Shown: in pieces, positions 6,823-14,888 of the stretch
Layout of the letters: each line of letters opens with the position of its first letter
Numbering within the stretch: position 1 is the stretch's first letter
Assembly (NCBI RefSeq): GCF_000195295.1
Contig: NC_015388.1
Coordinates: forward strand, 62,001-126,000
DNA length: 64,000 bases
DNA from: Desulfobacca acetoxidans DSM 11109
GTDB taxonomy: Bacteria > Desulfobacterota > Desulfobaccia > Desulfobaccales > Desulfobaccaceae
Direction: 5' to 3'
Notes under the pieces: generated by a model
The model's database searches: none
What the model saw: only the letters and a program-made list of their open reading frames with translations
What the model was told of the DNA's origin: nothing
Translations under genes and position numbers: made by a program

Positions 6823-8950
6823 GGTCGCCTCCCTTGCCGTTGCCCTGGTAATACCTCCAGGCATCCAGCAGCATGTGGCCGACCAGTCCCACCATAACGA
6901 TAATGGTAAGGGAGATAAAAAAGATCCCGGTCCAGTAGGTCCAGGGTTCGGCATCACTTGGAACGGTCTGATATTTCAGGTGGTCCGCCTGACTCATGGT
7001 AACGGGTTTGCCGTCCTCGCCAAAGGGGTAGGTCAGTATCCGGGCGGTAAACCAGGGGGCCTCTTTACTGTGGCAGTCGGCGCAGCCTTTGGCGCCCAGG
7101 GCGGCCCGGGCAGGGGCCACGCCGTGGCTATATTTATAGACGGAGGCGTACGGGGAGGCCTCGAAATCAGATTTGGGGAGCGTCCGCCACTGGGTTCCCG
7201 AGGTATAGGCCCGGTCATTATTGACCCACACCAGGGTCTTGCCGGTTAGATCGAACTTGGTGTCGGTGAGGTAGGACTTGACCGATTTGAGAAAGGCGTC
7301 GATCTCTTCGGAGCGGTTGACTTCCGGGACATTATCGCCATTATCATCCCGAATAAGGGCCAATTCCGGGTAGAGCGCCGGATTTTGGCGGTGCTGCTGC
7401 CACATCAGGAAGGTGTCTTTCATAAAGGCCTGGTTGAGGCCGGGTTTTCCCTCCTCGATGAAGCCGGGCCAGGCGCTGTGCACTCGATTCACCGGGTAGA
7501 TCTTGCCCTTGTACCAGGTCAGGACCGGACGGAAAGGGTCGGTGGGCTGGTCCTTGAAGGTGAACCTGGCCAGTTCACCGTAGTGGTTCCAGTACTTCAG
7601 GAAGGGATCGTAAAAGGTCCAGATGCGTTTGGGCGGCGGAGAGATAAGGGGGCCAGTGTTAAAGACGTCGCTCACCTGGACCTGGGCGGATTTCACCATC
7701 CGGTGAGGGATATGGCAGGCCTGGCATGATATCTTCTCGAGGTGCAACGAAGGCAGACCCTCATGTTTGGCGATGGGGGCGTTCAGGTAGCCGCTGATAT
7801 GGCAGTCGGCGCACTGGCGGACGGTGTTGTCAAGATCATTGCGGACGAACAAAGCCGGCTCGTCCCCCTTGCCGATCTGATGCACCTCTTTGCCGCGAAT
7901 CCGGGGGTCCGTGGCCTTGCTGCCGGCCGGGTGGCAATCCACGCAGCGCATTCCCGCCTTGAGATGGACATCCGTGCGGGGAGAAAAAGCCGCGCCGCGT
8001 TTTTTCCAGCCCGGTTTGGCGTGGCAGTTGAGGCAGGCCTCATTGCGCGGTTCCGGGGCCAGATGAAGTTTGACATTGCCGTCAGCGTCAAAGGCCTCCC
8101 GGTTGTAGGCAACTTCGGGTTGTTGTCCGGCCGCGACTTTGCCTATGACCGTGCCGAAGTTGGCCCCCACGGTGGCGGCCCACTTGAAATTAAGATCAGC
8201 AAGCTGATCGTTGCGTTTTTTGTAATTATATTCCGGCATGTGGCAGAGCAGACAATCGGCTTCGATGATCCCGGTATCCGACCAGCGGGCCTTGAAATAA
8301 TCGCCGTCCAGGCCGTTGTCGCCGCCGGGGCTGAACCCGGTAGCGGGATCACGCATGCGGGCGTCGTAGCGTTGGCCGTCCCGGTCGTATTCCAGGGGGC
8401 CGCCGCCGGGATGGCAGGCGCCGCAGCTGGCGGTAACAAAATCAAAGGAGGTCATGTCGATCATGCGGGGGTTGGTATTCTTTTTGGGGGCCAGTTGCCG
8501 ATAGAGGGGGGCCGGGGAACACCAGTTGCCGCCGTAGTTGCCCGGGAAGAGGACCCAGTTGTAGCGCTCGCCGTATTCCTTGGGCAGGGCTTCCCCCTTG
8601 CCCTGGGTGAAATGGAAGCCTTCCGTAATGAGTTGATAATTATGACAGGCGCCGCAGGTCTGCCGGGGGGAATACGGAACCTTGTCGTTGATCCCGTGGA
8701 CCGGATCGATGATCTGGCCCTGCTCGTCCCGGAGTTTAAAAGGCGGGCAGACGCCGGCGGGACTTTCCGGTTTCTTCGGAACAGCGGCGGCCACGGCCGG
8801 CGCCGTCACCTGCCCCGCCGAGGAAGCGCCGGGGGGTGTCGTTTGGCCACGATCAGGCGACGTCAGGTGAAAAACCCAAAAAAGTGTAAGTGACAGGATA
8901 ATGACGGATAAGGCACTTCGGGCGCCTTTCCCTTTGGTCTTTTTTCCCAC
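6815..8950 (-). CDS. Membrane-anchored octahaem cytochrome c
   Basis: A 711-aa protein beginning at the GTG at 8950, five bases after AGGAGG. A basic N-terminus and a hydrophobic segment (SALSVIILSLTLFWVFHL) act as signal or anchor. Eight CxxCH haem-binding motifs follow (CGACH twice, CLLCH, CLNCH, CVDCH, CADCH, CQACH, CADCH). Seven lie in the first 60 percent; the last is isolated near the C-terminus, just before a transmembrane helix (GIFFISLTIIVMVGLVGHML). The size and spacing differ from NrfA and hydroxylamine oxidoreductase. A relation to octahaem tetrathionate-reductase-like cytochromes is possible but unproven. It overlaps the cytochrome b gene by eight bases. Confidence 0.85.
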   Translation of the reverse strand: MGKKTKGKGARSALSVIILSLTLFWVFHLTSPDRGQTTPPGASSAGQVTAPAVAAAVPKKPESPAGVCPPFKLRDEQGQIIDPVHGINDKVPYSPRQTCGACHNYQLITEGFHFTQGKGEALPKEYGERYNWVLFPGNYGGNWCSPAPLYRQLAPKKNTNPRMIDMTSFDFVTASCGACHPGGGPLEYDRDGQRYDARMRDPATGFSPGGDNGLDGDYFKARWSDTGIIEADCLLCHMPEYNYKKRNDQLADLNFKWAATVGANFGTVIGKVAAGQQPEVAYNREAFDADGNVKLHLAPEPRNEACLNCHAKPGWKKRGAAFSPRTDVHLKAGMRCVDCHPAGSKATDPRIRGKEVHQIGKGDEPALFVRNDLDNTVRQCADCHISGYLNAPIAKHEGLPSLHLEKISCQACHIPHRMVKSAQVQVSDVFNTGPLISPPPKRIWTFYDPFLKYWNHYGELARFTFKDQPTDPFRPVLTWYKGKIYPVNRVHSAWPGFIEEGKPGLNQAFMKDTFLMWQQHRQNPALYPELALIRDDNGDNVPEVNRSEEIDAFLKSVKSYLTDTKFDLTGKTLVWVNNDRAYTSGTQWRTLPKSDFEASPYASVYKYSHGVAPARAALGAKGCADCHSKEAPWFTARILTYPFGEDGKPVTMSQADHLKYQTVPSDAEPWTYWTGIFFISLTIIVMVGLVGHMLLDAWRYYQGNGKGGDRD

Positions 8951-9052
8951 CGCGTCCTCCTGTTCAGGCAGGCCTTGAAGCCCCTCGGCACGTTGCCGCA
9001 AGACTGCCGGCCAGCATTGGCCCTTTTCCTGTTAAAAAGTTTTCCACCTCAC

Positions 9053-9607
9053 TCAAGTTGCATCCAGGGCCCGCCAGCCAAAGCTTTCCAGGTAGGCCTG
9101 AAGGTTTTCCCGTTTTTCCCGATATCTTTCTTCCATTAAGGGCAGGCAATCCGGAAGCGTAATTTCCCCTTCCCGCAAGGCCGTGGCATAGGCCATACAG
9201 GTGGCATAGCCGCAGAGTTTACAGTTGGTCATGGGCAGGAGCTTCAAAATGTTAATGACCTTGAGGCCCGCCTGACCGGTGTAGCGGGGCGTGATCAGGT
9301 CCCGGCGGTCATAAATGTCGTTGATCTGCCCCTTGATCCACTCCAGGAGGGCCCGGGACTCCTCAATATCCCGGGCGCCCCGGATAGCGATTTTTTGGGC
9401 GTGCAGGGTAATCCATTTGCCAGCCGACAATTTGAGGAGCAGCACCTGGTTTCTCTGATCGTAATCCCAGCCGCCCAACTCCGTGTTAATATATGGGAAG
9501 GCGGGGGAGATGTCGTCGGCCAGGGTGGCGATGCTGTGCAGCACCTCCTTGCTGGAATCCATCTTGGGTCGGAAGATTTCATAGGTTATAACTTTTTCTA
9601 ACAGCAT
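9053..9607 (-). CDS. Fe-S domain protein (CxxCG-type four-Cys cluster)
   Basis: A 184-aa protein starting at the ATG at 9607 (MLLEKVITYEIF), seven bases after AGGAAG; the longer frame upstream belongs to the neighbour's complement. The C-terminal part has 'LLPMTNCKLCGYATCMAYAT' followed by 'LPDCLPL', the CxxCGxxxC...C pattern of the [4Fe-4S] domain found in corrinoid/Fe-S proteins and related anaerobe proteins. The N-terminal 120 residues are an alpha/beta domain I cannot name. It lies 103 bases upstream of the octahaem cytochrome on the same strand. It may serve electron transfer or be a co-inherited housekeeping gene. Confidence 0.65.
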   Translation of the reverse strand: MLLEKVITYEIFRPKMDSSKEVLHSIATLADDISPAFPYINTELGGWDYDQRNQVLLLKLSAGKWITLHAQKIAIRGARDIEESRALLEWIKGQINDIYDRRDLITPRYTGQAGLKVINILKLLPMTNCKLCGYATCMAYATALREGEITLPDCLPLMEERYREKRENLQAYLESFGWRALDAT

Positions 9608-9624
9608 GAGGAATCTTCCTGAAA

Positions 9625-9975
9625 CTATCTCTTTGCCGTGGTAACAGCCCGTTGCCAAATTTCCCGGATTTTTCTGCCATAGTGCATCAGGGACGCAAAA
9701 AAGACGCCAACTAAGGCGGCACCGCCAGCACCCACCGGACAGCCGGCCGCGCCGCAGAAAGGGCACACCGAAGAAGCAGAATAAATGCCAAAAAACGTCA
9801 GGAACCAGATGACCCAACGTTTCTTGGCATGAGGAATGGATACGTCTTGACCTTCCGGATGTTTCGAGAAGCAAAGCGAGTCATCTCCAACAGTTCCAGA
9901 ATGGCAGCCAGGGCAGCAGTTGGATAAAGACGAATGCCCACAGCCACAAGGCGGGGGCGGCATTTTCTGAACCAT
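9625..9975 (-). CDS. Cys-rich small membrane protein
   Basis: A 116-aa protein starting at the ATG at 9975 after TAAGG. The N-terminal 35 residues hold seven cysteines (PCGCGHSS, NCCPGCHS, SLCFSK) and look like a metal- or Fe-S-binding segment. Then come one or two membrane helices (VIWFLTFFGIYSASSV; GAALVGVFFASLMHY) separated by 'CPFCGAAGCPVG', another paired-cysteine motif. No family is recognised. Lying 13 bases after arsC in an arsenic-type cluster, it may handle a thiophilic metal or metalloid, but this is inference from cysteine content and context. Confidence 0.55.
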   Translation of the reverse strand: MVQKMPPPPCGCGHSSLSNCCPGCHSGTVGDDSLCFSKHPEGQDVSIPHAKKRWVIWFLTFFGIYSASSVCPFCGAAGCPVGAGGAALVGVFFASLMHYGRKIREIWQRAVTTAKR

Positions 9976-9988
9976 AAGTTACCTTATT

Positions 9989-10432
9989 TTATCCGGCGAT
10001 TTTCACTTTTGGGCCAGCAAGCAATTCCTCCCGGAGGAAAGCGCCCAGCTGTCGGCGGATATCATCCCGCACCTTGCGGAACTCTGCCATAATCTCCGCT
10101 TCCGTGCCGGTGGCCTGGGCCGGATCGGGGAAACCCAGGTGAATCAGGCGGATAGCATTGAGAAACATGGGGCATTCCCGTTGGGCCTGATCGCAGAGGG
10201 TGATGGCCAGGTCGAAGTGATCCTCGTTAAACTCATCCATGGATTTCGAGCGCTGCCCGCTAATATCGATGCCGATCTCGGCCATGGCCTGGATGGCCCG
10301 GGGATTCACCCGGCTGGGCCGCACTCCGGCGGAAAAGGCCTGCACCTCTCCCGCAAGGTCGTAGTTGACCAGACCCTCGGCCATCTGGCTGCGGCAGGAA
10401 TTTTCCGTGCATAAAAACAGTACCTTCTTCAT
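9989..10432 (-). CDS. arsC: Arsenate reductase, thioredoxin-coupled low-MW phosphatase type
   Basis: A 147-aa protein; I use the ATG at 10432 (MKKVLFLCTENSCRSQ), seven bases after GAGGGG, rather than the GTG at 10444. It carries the CxxxxxR catalytic loop (CTENSCR) and a resolving pair C-x6-C (LCDQAQREC) spaced as in the pI258 type of ArsC. It also has the 'FPDPA' aspartate loop for proton donation. Such enzymes reduce arsenate to arsenite through a thiol relay regenerated by thioredoxin, and the mini-thioredoxin at 11037-11270 is a plausible partner. It lies in the cluster with a second paralogue and a permease remnant. Confidence 0.85.
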   Translation of the reverse strand: MKKVLFLCTENSCRSQMAEGLVNYDLAGEVQAFSAGVRPSRVNPRAIQAMAEIGIDISGQRSKSMDEFNEDHFDLAITLCDQAQRECPMFLNAIRLIHLGFPDPAQATGTEAEIMAEFRKVRDDIRRQLGAFLREELLAGPKVKIAG

Positions 10433-10451
10433 GGCACCCCTCACTGTTGGC

Positions 10452-10934
10452 CTATGGCGTCGTGATTTTTAACTCACAGGTTTGCCAATGAGAATCAAAA
10501 CGCGGCAGATCGTGCAGCCAGTCTTGAATGCGCCGATCGATCTGATCCCGCACCTGGCGGAATTTCGCCAGTTTTTCTTCTTCGCTGCCTGTGGCTGCGG
10601 CCGGGTCATCAAAGGGCCAGAATACCCTAAATCTTACTCCTGGGAAGTTTTTCGGGCAGGTTTGCTCAGCCACCTCACAGACGATGATGAGATACCGGAA
10701 CTCCATTTTCCCCAGGAAATCCCGCACCCCTTTGGATTGGTGGCCGCTTAAATCCAAGCCTTTCTCGGCCATCACCTTGAGGGTGAGAGGGTTGATTTCC
10801 CGGGGATGATAGCCGGCGCTGAAAACCTCCAGGGACTCTCCGGCATATTTTTTCAAAAAAGCTTCGGCCATCTGGCTGCGGGCCGTGTTGCCGGTGCACA
10901 GGATCAAGACATTCGGTTTTGCCATCTGTTCCAT
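10452..10934 (-). CDS. Second arsenate-reductase-like low-MW phosphatase
   Basis: A 160-aa paralogue of the adjacent ArsC, starting at the ATG at 10934 eight bases after AGGAGG. The catalytic loop is CTGNTAR (CxxxxxR intact), the resolving pair is C-x6-C (VCEVAEQTC) and the acid loop is 'PFDDPA'. All three redox cysteines are therefore present, unlike simple tyrosine phosphatases. Having two divergent copies side by side may reflect different substrates or redox partners. It is 19 bases upstream of arsC, clearly in one operon. Confidence 0.8.
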   Translation of the reverse strand: MEQMAKPNVLILCTGNTARSQMAEAFLKKYAGESLEVFSAGYHPREINPLTLKVMAEKGLDLSGHQSKGVRDFLGKMEFRYLIIVCEVAEQTCPKNFPGVRFRVFWPFDDPAAATGSEEEKLAKFRQVRDQIDRRIQDWLHDLPRFDSHWQTCELKITTP

Positions 10935-11036
10935 AACAAGAGCCTCCTTTTTTACCTGCCTCTTCTCATATTCAGGTTTGCAGGAGATGAGGAAAACAAT
11001 TGTATTTGGTTTGGCCCCTGGAGAGGTTGCCAGACC

Positions 11037-11270
11037 TCAGGCAATCATCTTCTTGATTTCCTCGACGCTGGGGACCTTACCGATGACCTTGACCTCGCCG
11101 TCCACCACCAGGGCCGGCGTCATAAAGACGCCAAAGGACATGATCTCTTTGAGATCGGTGACCTTCTCCACCTCAAAATCGCCGCCGGCGGCCTGGGCGG
11201 CCTCCTGGGCGCGCTTGGTAAGTTCAACACATTTAGGACAGCCGGGGCCCAAAACTTGCACTTTTTTCAT
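11037..11270 (-). CDS. Mini-thioredoxin (thioredoxin-family, CPKC)
   Basis: A 77-aa protein. The ATG at 11270 has ideal spacing (seven bases) to GGAGG, better than the ATG two codons earlier. The fold is the small redox-active disulfide type: 'KKVQVLGPGCPKC' near the N-terminus, 'MTPALVVDGEV' with the cis-proline, and a C-terminal helix. Such proteins are often found beside arsenic or mercury permeases and arsenate reductases in anaerobes and are thought to supply reducing power. Here it follows the permease tail by 67 bases and precedes both ArsC-like genes. Confidence 0.8.
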   Translation of the reverse strand: MKKVQVLGPGCPKCVELTKRAQEAAQAAGGDFEVEKVTDLKEIMSFGVFMTPALVVDGEVKVIGKVPSVEEIKKMIA

Positions 11271-11337
11271 ACGCATGCCTCCAATTAAAATACCTTCGGC
11301 GGTCTCCGGTTCCGACCAGCGCCCCGCCTCCAACGCC

Positions 11338-12189
11338 TTAGCCCACCACGTTGCCGTAAAACAGGCCGGCGAGTGTAGAGATGATAACAATTATAGAACA
11401 AAAAACTGCTGTTTTCTTCCAGCCCATGACCCGGCCGATGACGATCATATTGGGCAGCGACAGGGCCGGGCCGGCCAGCAGCAAGGCCAGGGAAGGACCT
11501 GGAGCCATACCCATCCTGATAAGGGCCTGGGTGATGGGCACCTCGGTAAGGGTGGCAAAGGAAAAGACGTTGGGCACGAACATGGCTGGGACTTCTTTTT
11601 CGTAAATCTGGTTGATCTGGAAGGCGCCGTCGAACCAGGTGACCGCGGCGCGGGTGGGGGTCTTGGCCTCGCCGATAACCAGGGGCAGGCCATTCGCCAG
11701 GAATACCAAGTCGAAGCGCTTTTCCACCGGCCCGGCCTGGTAGACCCATTGGTTGGTGACGGTGAACCGGTTGTTGCCCGGCTGGTCCAGGTCCACCAGG
11801 CGGATGGCAACATGCTCGCCATGCTCGCCAAAGGGCATGGTCTTCTCGCCTCGGAGCCAGGCCATAAAATTCTCGTTGGCCCGCACCAGACCGTCGGCCT
11901 GCACGGAGAGAATACAGGCCCGCAGGTTATAGATGACCTCGTTGGCCCGGTCGGGCTGGGCGGCGATTTCGGGGTTGAGCCTGATGAGGGCCTCTTTCAC
12001 CCAGGACTCTACCATGACGTCACTGCTCTGACGGGGGAGGTTAGTGGCGGGTAGATAGGTCCATTGCAACGGCCGCAAGGCCCCACCCAAAGATTTTCCC
12101 CAACCCGGCGGTAATTCCTCTGTAAGACTGGACGGACCCTTAACAGCATCCAGGATCATCTGTTCGACGGTGGAGGATTCGTTAAACAT
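11338..12189 (-). pseudogene. Chimera: HsdR nuclease domain fused in frame to permease C-terminus
   Basis: A 283-residue ORF from the ATG at 12189. Residues 1 to about 210 are the N-terminal nuclease region of a type I restriction R subunit, with the PD-(D/E)xK signature (D160, then E174 and K176 in 'FDLVFLANGLPLVIGEAKTP') and the following 'EVPAMFVPNVFSFAT'. From about residue 211 the sequence switches to the last 70 residues of a YraQ/DUF318-type permease ('LTEVPITQALIRMGMAPGPS', 'LLLAGPALSLPNMIVI', then a terminal helix). Normal HsdR is near 1000 aa; the translocase is missing, as is the front of the permease. It is best read as a deletion junction near 11,550-11,580. An active membrane-tethered nuclease is possible but unlikely. 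Confidence 0.8.
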
Positions 12190-12197
12190 AGATAGAC

Positions 12198-14888
12198 CTA
12201 TTCGCAAAAAATATCGTTAAGGAATGAGGTTGCCAGAAATCGAATTGCTGATATAAGCTCTTCGTAACCCTGATCGCCGGAAGAGAGTTCCTTAATATCT
12301 GAGAGTCTCTCACTCTGAAATGAAAGCGGAGGCAAGGGAATTAATAACGACCCGTATTCGGTCCCGTTGACATTTGGCTGCGCCCCAACTCGTATGTTAT
12401 TCTCCAGCCAATTACGATAATATGAGGATTGAGTCACTCGAAATAGATATTCAGGAAGAACTATTTCGCGATTTGGACGAAACCGCACTAAGTAGCCAGC
12501 ATATACACACCGCCCGTCTGACTCAGAATACAAGTAACTTTTACCTACCGTATTACCGGTCCGTGCTATGAGAAGATCTCCGTCGGCGAGTTCATATTTC
12601 TTTTGGCTTGACTCATCCAATAAAACGGCCACAATGTCTTGTTTGGTCAAGCGCCCCTTGGTTTCAATATCCGTAATTCTGACGTAGCGTGGCATTCCAT
12701 CGCGATAATTAGCTGCCGGTGCGTTAGCCCCATATTGGGGCTTACCTATGATAAGCTCCCTTAAGGGTTTTGACTCGAAATTGGCCGCTGCAGATCTGAC
12801 CATAATATCAACCAGTGCATTCTCAATTTTCGCTAAAGCTTTAGTTACTGAAAAATACTTACCGAAAACCTTGTCGGCCTCCCAAAGAATTTCCGCAATC
12901 CGCCGCTGCTGGTCGATCGACGGCAAGGGGAACTTTTCAAGTTTCAGGGTTTTCCAGTTAATTGTAGGCGAAAGCGAGCCCACGGAAATCTCCACCGCCC
13001 TATTCATAAAGCGGTCGCTCACCATCAGGAAGGGCAGGAACTCGGGCAGCACGACTTCGGGCTTAGCCCGCACAACCATGGCGTGCGCTGAGCAGATGCC
13101 GTCAAACTGAGCTATAGCAAGTTTGCGCTGGTACGCGCGCCTGCGGCCAAAAATAAGGTCTCCCTTGCGAAACCTGAGCTTGGTGCCAATGACGTCGCTC
13201 CCCTTGCCCCAGCGGCGGATGTGCAGGTCTTGCGGGTCGAGGTGCTCCAGCCCGACATAAATTTCGTCACCTGCGTCACTCGGTTCCACCCGTTCGTTAA
13301 TGCTTTCCGCAAAAGCCCCAAAAGGCAGGCGCTGCCATTCCTCCCGCTTTAGCCAGGTTGGCAAAGAACTGGCCGGTTTGGCTGCCAACCCTTCACTTTC
13401 TATAATCGGGTTCGCTCCTAAAACTCCTGCCAAAGAACTTCGAGCCTCTCGGGCCGAAGATAGCCAGGCAGCAAGCGATTCCTGTAAGGAACCATTTGCC
13501 GAAACCTGGATTTGGTTGTTGGCTTCCGGCGAGGAAACATACAGTAGAATACTCAGGTTGCCGTCCCTGGCCCGGATTTCCTCCAGTGAAGCCACCCCGG
13601 TGAAGCCAGGTTCGTCCTGGAACGTCTGGTAGGCATGTAAGATGTGCTGGATGTGCGTGTCGGTGAGAAAGCTCTGGGCGCGCTCGCGAGTGACTTCGTT
13701 CACTGCGTTGATAAGGAGAATTTTGCCCCGGCGCTCCCTGGGCTTGGCCATGCGGCAGACGACGACGCAGGCCTCCATGGGGGAGTTGTAGAAGAGGTTC
13801 GGCCCCAGACCCAGGACGCACTCAATGAGGTCGGCCTCGATGATCTTCCGGCGCATCTCTGCTTCTTCCTGCCGGAAGAGGACACCATGGGGGAAAAGGA
13901 TGGCACAACGGCCAGTCTGAGGTGACAGACTACAAAGGATGTGCTGCCAGAAGGCGTAATCGGCCCGGCCCTGGGGCGGGGTGCCGAAGAGGTTGCGGCC
14001 CCAGGGATCGGCGGCAAAGGCTTTTCGGTTCCACTGCTTGATGGAATAGGGCGGATTGGCCAGGACCACGTCAAAGCGCTGCAGGCGGTCGCCCTCCACG
14101 AACCGAGGGTGGGCCAGGGTGTCGCCCCGGACAATATGAAAATCCTCGACGCCATGGAGAAAGCAGTTCATCCGGGCGATGGCGGAGGTCATCAGGTTGC
14201 GTTCCTGCCCGTAGAGGCGGACGTTGCGCCACTCCTGCCCTTGCCGCCTCAGGTGGGCGATACAAGAGAGCAGCATCCCTCCGGAACCGCAGGTGGGGTC
14301 GTAGACCGATTCCCCCGGCTGGGGCGCCAGCATCTCGGTCATGAGGTGGACCAGGGTGCGGTTGGTGTAGAACTCCGCGGCCGTGTGGCCGGAGTCGTCG
14401 GCAAACTTCTTGATGAGGTATTCGTAGCCCTGCCCCAGCTCGTCTTCCGGCAGGTTGGCCAGGGAGAGGTTCAGGGTGGCGAAGTGTTCAATGAGGTCCC
14501 GCAACATGGCGTCAGGAAGACGGTCCTTATTGGTCCACTGGGCGTCCCCGAAGATGCCGTAGAGCTTGTCAGGGTTGGCGGTCTCGATGCTTCTCAGGGC
14601 ATTGTGCAGGGTCCGACCGACGTCTTTGGCTACCTGCCGCATTTCTTGCCAGTGGGCCTCAGGGGGAATTTGAAAACGGTGGTTCTCCGGGTAGGCGGCA
14701 AATTCGGTATCACCGCCGGATTCTGTCAGCGCCACCTGGGTTTCCTCGTCAAAAACGTCACAGAGGCGCTTGTAAAAGAGCAGCGGGAAGATGAACTGCT
14801 TGTAATCCCCGGCATCGATGGTCCCCCGCAGGAGCGTCGCCGCCCCCCAGAGATAGGATTCAAGCTGCTGTTGGGTGATACGGCTCAT
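12198..14888 (-). CDS. hsdM: Type I modification-specificity fusion (HsdM-HsdS)
   Basis: An 896-aa fusion. Residues 1 to about 480 are an HsdM adenine methyltransferase, with the N-terminal HsdM helical domain, SAM motif DPTCGSGG (197-204) and catalytic NPPY (278-281). Residues from about 510 onward form an HsdS-like part with two target-recognition domains, each followed by a 'LPSIDQQRRIAEIL'/'LPPLSFQSERL' conserved helix region. Fusion of M and S places specificity and methylation in one chain. The ATG overlaps the upstream GmrSD-like stop (ATGA). With HsdR reduced to its nuclease domain, the methylase may now be an orphan or may work with another effector. Confidence 0.85.
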   Translation of the reverse strand: MSRITQQQLESYLWGAATLLRGTIDAGDYKQFIFPLLFYKRLCDVFDEETQVALTESGGDTEFAAYPENHRFQIPPEAHWQEMRQVAKDVGRTLHNALRSIETANPDKLYGIFGDAQWTNKDRLPDAMLRDLIEHFATLNLSLANLPEDELGQGYEYLIKKFADDSGHTAAEFYTNRTLVHLMTEMLAPQPGESVYDPTCGSGGMLLSCIAHLRRQGQEWRNVRLYGQERNLMTSAIARMNCFLHGVEDFHIVRGDTLAHPRFVEGDRLQRFDVVLANPPYSIKQWNRKAFAADPWGRNLFGTPPQGRADYAFWQHILCSLSPQTGRCAILFPHGVLFRQEEAEMRRKIIEADLIECVLGLGPNLFYNSPMEACVVVCRMAKPRERRGKILLINAVNEVTRERAQSFLTDTHIQHILHAYQTFQDEPGFTGVASLEEIRARDGNLSILLYVSSPEANNQIQVSANGSLQESLAAWLSSAREARSSLAGVLGANPIIESEGLAAKPASSLPTWLKREEWQRLPFGAFAESINERVEPSDAGDEIYVGLEHLDPQDLHIRRWGKGSDVIGTKLRFRKGDLIFGRRRAYQRKLAIAQFDGICSAHAMVVRAKPEVVLPEFLPFLMVSDRFMNRAVEISVGSLSPTINWKTLKLEKFPLPSIDQQRRIAEILWEADKVFGKYFSVTKALAKIENALVDIMVRSAAANFESKPLRELIIGKPQYGANAPAANYRDGMPRYVRITDIETKGRLTKQDIVAVLLDESSQKKYELADGDLLIARTGNTVGKSYLYSESDGRCVYAGYLVRFRPNREIVLPEYLFRVTQSSYYRNWLENNIRVGAQPNVNGTEYGSLLIPLPPLSFQSERLSDIKELSSGDQGYEELISAIRFLATSFLNDIFCE

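Noticed and set aside
7742-8893. 383-codon + strand open frame
   Set aside because: Antisense shadow of the octahaem cytochrome gene, whose eight CxxCH motifs on the minus strand are decisive; G+C-rich codons create long reverse frames.
10885-12054. 389-codon + strand open frame
   Set aside because: Runs antisense across the second arsenate-reductase-like gene, the mini-thioredoxin and the HsdR-permease chimera; no motif and inconsistent with the minus-strand gene run.
11338-12207. A normal single-function gene at this ORF
   Set aside because: The two halves belong to unrelated families (HsdR nuclease and permease) with both partners truncated, so it is treated as a deletion chimera.
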